Source of the DNA: JAFAXD01 sp035472475
Lineage (GTDB): Bacteria > Pseudomonadota > Alphaproteobacteria > Rhizobiales > Xanthobacteraceae
Assembly (NCBI GenBank): GCA_035472475.1
Contig: DATIPA010000046.1
Span: forward strand, 1 to 14,938
Direction of reading: 5' to 3'
DNA length: 14,938 nucleotides
How positions within the stretch are numbered: position 1 is the stretch's first letter; each line of letters opens with the position of its first letter. Both the position numbers and the translations under genes were made by a program. Positions 13,704 through 14,938 of this stretch are shown here, piece after piece. Below the pieces are notes generated by a model. It ran no database searches and was not told the origin of the DNA. It saw only the letters and a program-made list of their open reading frames with translations.

Positions 13704-13781
13704 CTAGTGCCGCTTATCGATTTGAAGTTCCTGAACGAGCTTGCGGCAGGTGATGCAGGAACTTCAAATCGGCGGCACTAG
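13704..13781. repeat. 78-bp bulged palindromic element, copy B
   Basis: Left arm CTAGTGCCGC (13704-13713), TTAT, CGATTTGAAGTTCCTG (13718-13733); loop of 22 bases; right arm CAGGAACTTCAAATCG (13756-13771), GCGGCACTAG (13772-13781). It has the same layout as copy A: the 10-bp outer stem differs at one compensated pair, there is an asymmetric bulge (4/0), and the 16-bp inner stem shares the GAAGTTC core and final TG. It lies 13 bp after copy A and ends two bases before the TetR stop codon. Confidence 0.9.
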
Positions 13782-13783
13782 GT

Positions 13784-14422
13784 CTAGCGCGCGCCGTAGG
13801 CGGCCATGAAGGTCCGCACCGCGATCCCGACCGCATACGCGATCTCTTCGGACGTCGGCGCGCCGCAATTGAACAGGGTTCTCCTGAACGACGTTGCCAT
13901 GACTGCACCCATGAACTGCTCGGCCGCAATCACGGTGTCATCAACAGCGAGCACACCGGCTGCGACCTGCGCGTCGAGATAAGCCGCGAGCTTTTGCCCG
14001 CCGCACGCAGGACCGGTCTCATAGAACTTGCGCCCCAGCTCAGGCATGCGATCCGCGACGGCGATAACCGTGCGGATCGCCGACATCTGCTCGGGCCGGC
14101 ACATCACCGTGGCAAACGCAACCCCGAGTTTCGCCAACACTGCCGCAACGTCGCGCTCGGCATGATCGAACTCGAACACGCGTTCGGCGTGGATGTGACA
14201 CGCCTCCTGCACGATCGCATCGAACAGTGCCTGCTTGTCGTCGAAATAGACGTAAAGCGTACCCTTCGATACGCCGGCCGCGCGGGCGATCTCACCCATG
14301 CTGGCGGCGTCGAAGCCCTTTTCCAAAAACACCGCAGTCGCGCCGTCCAGAATCTGGCGGCGCTTGGCCCCATCATCCTCGGGCGCGCGTGACGGGCGGA
14401 TGAGTTCGGCTTGGATTGTCAT
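13784..14422 (-). CDS. TetR/AcrR-family transcriptional repressor
   Basis: A 212-residue TetR regulator. The N-terminal DNA-binding domain is standard: AKRRQILDGATAVFLEKGFD (19-38), then ASMGEIARAAGVSKGTLYVY (40-59) and FDDKQALFDAIV. The C-terminal ligand domain contains ATVMCRPEQMSAIRTVIAVA and a TSFRRTLFNCG segment near the end, resembling the AcrR-like C-terminal domain group. It is divergent from an HlyD-type efflux adaptor, and the gap between them carries two identical 19-bp palindromes, so it very probably represses the efflux operon and may repress itself. The inducer is unknown but is commonly a substrate of the pump. The ATG at 14422 is the only good start; the Shine-Dalgarno is weak. 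Confidence 0.93.
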   Translation of the reverse strand: MTIQAELIRPSRAPEDDGAKRRQILDGATAVFLEKGFDAASMGEIARAAGVSKGTLYVYFDDKQALFDAIVQEACHIHAERVFEFDHAERDVAAVLAKLGVAFATVMCRPEQMSAIRTVIAVADRMPELGRKFYETGPACGGQKLAAYLDAQVAAGVLAVDDTVIAAEQFMGAVMATSFRRTLFNCGAPTSEEIAYAVGIAVRTFMAAYGAR

Positions 14423-14485
14423 AGCGGACGGTCCGCAGGCTCATTGCTCACGGGAAAACATAGGCGCGAATCGACCCTAAGGCAA

Positions 14486-14504
14486 TGACCGAACCGTTCG
14501 GTCA
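14486..14504. promoter_or_regulatory. TetR operator, copy 1
   Basis: TGACCGAACCGTTCGGTCA is a perfect 19-bp palindrome with 9-bp arms around one central base. It lies just upstream of the -35 element of the efflux promoter and 64 bases upstream of the TetR ATG. A base-for-base identical copy lies 51 bp away. Confidence 0.88.
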
Positions 14505-14507
14505 ATC

Positions 14508-14537
14508 TTGACATGCGGTCCGAGACGGGCGTACTGT
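14508..14537 (+). promoter_or_regulatory. Probable sigma-70 promoter for the efflux adaptor gene
   Basis: TTGACA (14508-14513) is a perfect -35 box. TACTGT (14532-14537), 18 bp downstream, is a moderate -10 box (matches T, A and the final T). The -10 abuts and shares one base with operator copy 2, and the -35 starts four bases after operator copy 1, so a bound repressor would block polymerase from both sides. Confidence 0.6.
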
Positions 14538-14555
14538 GACCGAACCGTTCGGTCA
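14537..14555. promoter_or_regulatory. TetR operator, copy 2
   Basis: Identical 19-bp palindrome to copy 1. It overlaps the end of the -10 element and probably covers the transcription start of the efflux gene. Centre-to-centre distance to copy 1 is 51 bp, close to five helical turns, so both sites lie on the same DNA face. Confidence 0.88.
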
Positions 14556-14590
14556 ATACTAGGTGGAGCTTGCTGGATCGGGGTCCTGAC

Positions 14591-14938
14591 ATGAGCGCAA
14601 AAACCGAGCGATTAGAAGCGCATAGCCATCTCAACCTGGTGGTCGAGACGGCCGGCGAGGAAACCTCGATTCCGACCGCGCGCGCCCTGGCCCCGGCGCT
14701 GCGGCCCCCGGTTGAAGTCTCGGGGCCGCAGACCGCCGGCCGCAAGCCTGGCTCCCGTCGCCGCAGCATCATCCTGGGTGATGCGGTTCTGCTGGTTCTC
14801 GGAGTCGCCGGCTGGTACGGCGAATACTGGTGGACCGTCGGCCGTTTCACGGTCTCGACCGACGATGCCTACGTCTACGCGCACAACACGACGATCGCCG
14901 CCAAGGTGCCGGGCTATCTCGCGACCATTCAGGTCGCC
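14591..14938 (+). CDS. HlyD/EmrA-type membrane fusion protein (partial, runs off window end)
   Basis: The frame opening at ATG 14591 stays open for 116 codons to the window end. Residues 1-55 form a cytoplasmic N-terminus that is Pro/Ala-rich and ends in basic residues (GRKPGSRRR). A single membrane segment follows (about 59-76, SIILGDAVLLVLGVAGW). The periplasmic part starts FTVSTDDAYVYAHNTTIAAK and VPGYLATIQV, the hallmark start of the HlyD/EmrA beta-barrel and biotinyl-lipoyl-like region (TDDAYV...P-G). Such proteins bridge an inner-membrane exporter (MFS of the EmrB type or ABC) and an outer-membrane channel; the exporter gene is expected just beyond the window. Control by the divergent TetR protein is strongly suggested by the two operators. 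The Shine-Dalgarno is weak (GGGG about 8 bases before the ATG). Confidence 0.9.
   Translation, partial: MSAKTERLEAHSHLNLVVETAGEETSIPTARALAPALRPPVEVSGPQTAGRKPGSRRRSIILGDAVLLVLGVAGWYGEYWWTVGRFTVSTDDAYVYAHNTTIAAKVPGYLATIQVA

Noticed and set aside
13616..13781. Reading the two hairpins as ordinary intrinsic terminators
   Set aside because: No U-tract follows the stems on either strand, the stems have internal bulges, the loops are 20-22 bases, and the copies share family-specific ends. They may still affect read-through, but the standard model does not fit.
13616..13781. Reading the pair as the terminal repeats of one insertion sequence
   Set aside because: Only 13 bp lie between the two elements, there is no transposase, and each is a complete palindrome by itself.

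Overview
The window looks like a chromosomal segment of a high-GC alphaproteobacterium of the Bradyrhizobium/Rhodopseudomonas type (Hyphomicrobiales). This rests on the gene families present (ArsR-methyltransferase fusion, MAPEG, DUF899 and HpaB-family proteins, extensin-like lipoprotein), on the high GC, and on an intergenic hairpin repeat (ATGGCCGGG...CCCGGCCAT) that I remember as common in that group. No database was consulted. I see no rRNA, tRNA, CRISPR array, transposase or phage gene. Coding density is high and no gap exceeds about 170 bp.

Layout. (1) Positions 1-3110, minus strand: a co-directional run, in transcription order TrmO-type tRNA methyltransferase, glutathione S-transferase, DUF899 thioredoxin-like protein, ArsR repressor, AHSA1/SRPBCC protein and a MAPEG membrane protein cut by the window edge. 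From the GST onward the genes are tightly spaced or overlapping and look like a detoxification/stress operon; an AT-rich palindrome sits just upstream of the GST. (2) 3248-4252, plus strand: an ArsR-type DNA-binding domain fused to a SAM-dependent methyltransferase, divergent from trmO, with ATATGT-type half-sites running into its start codon. (3) 4255-8378, minus strand: a branched-chain-amino-acid-type (HAAT) ABC importer with a Tat-exported binding protein, one ATPase (LivG type) and two permeases (LivH, LivM). The second ATPase (LivF) is absent here. (4) 8502-11027, plus strand: an IclR regulator divergent from the binding protein, then an HpaB-family flavin-dependent monooxygenase. Closely matching palindromic motifs lie in front of both the binding protein and the monooxygenase. 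(5) 10999-12297, minus strand: an amidase-signature hydrolase whose 3' end overlaps the monooxygenase. (6) 12429-13619, plus strand: an extensin-like lipoprotein with a LAS/M15-type zinc-site signature. (7) 13616-13781: two related 75-78 bp hairpin elements that fill the whole gap between convergent genes. (8) 13784-14938: a TetR repressor divergent from an HlyD/EmrA-type efflux adaptor (cut by the window end), separated by a promoter flanked by two identical 19-bp operators.

How the genes may work together. Regions 3-5 read as a catabolic module: the ABC importer brings in an unknown, possibly aromatic or amide-bearing compound, the monooxygenase ortho-hydroxylates a phenol, the amidase cleaves an amide, and the IclR protein controls import and oxidation through shared sites. 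The flavin reductase partner (HpaC type) and LivF are not in the window, so the module depends on genes elsewhere. Region 8 is a self-contained efflux switch. The least explained structure is the paired hairpin element at 13616-13781.
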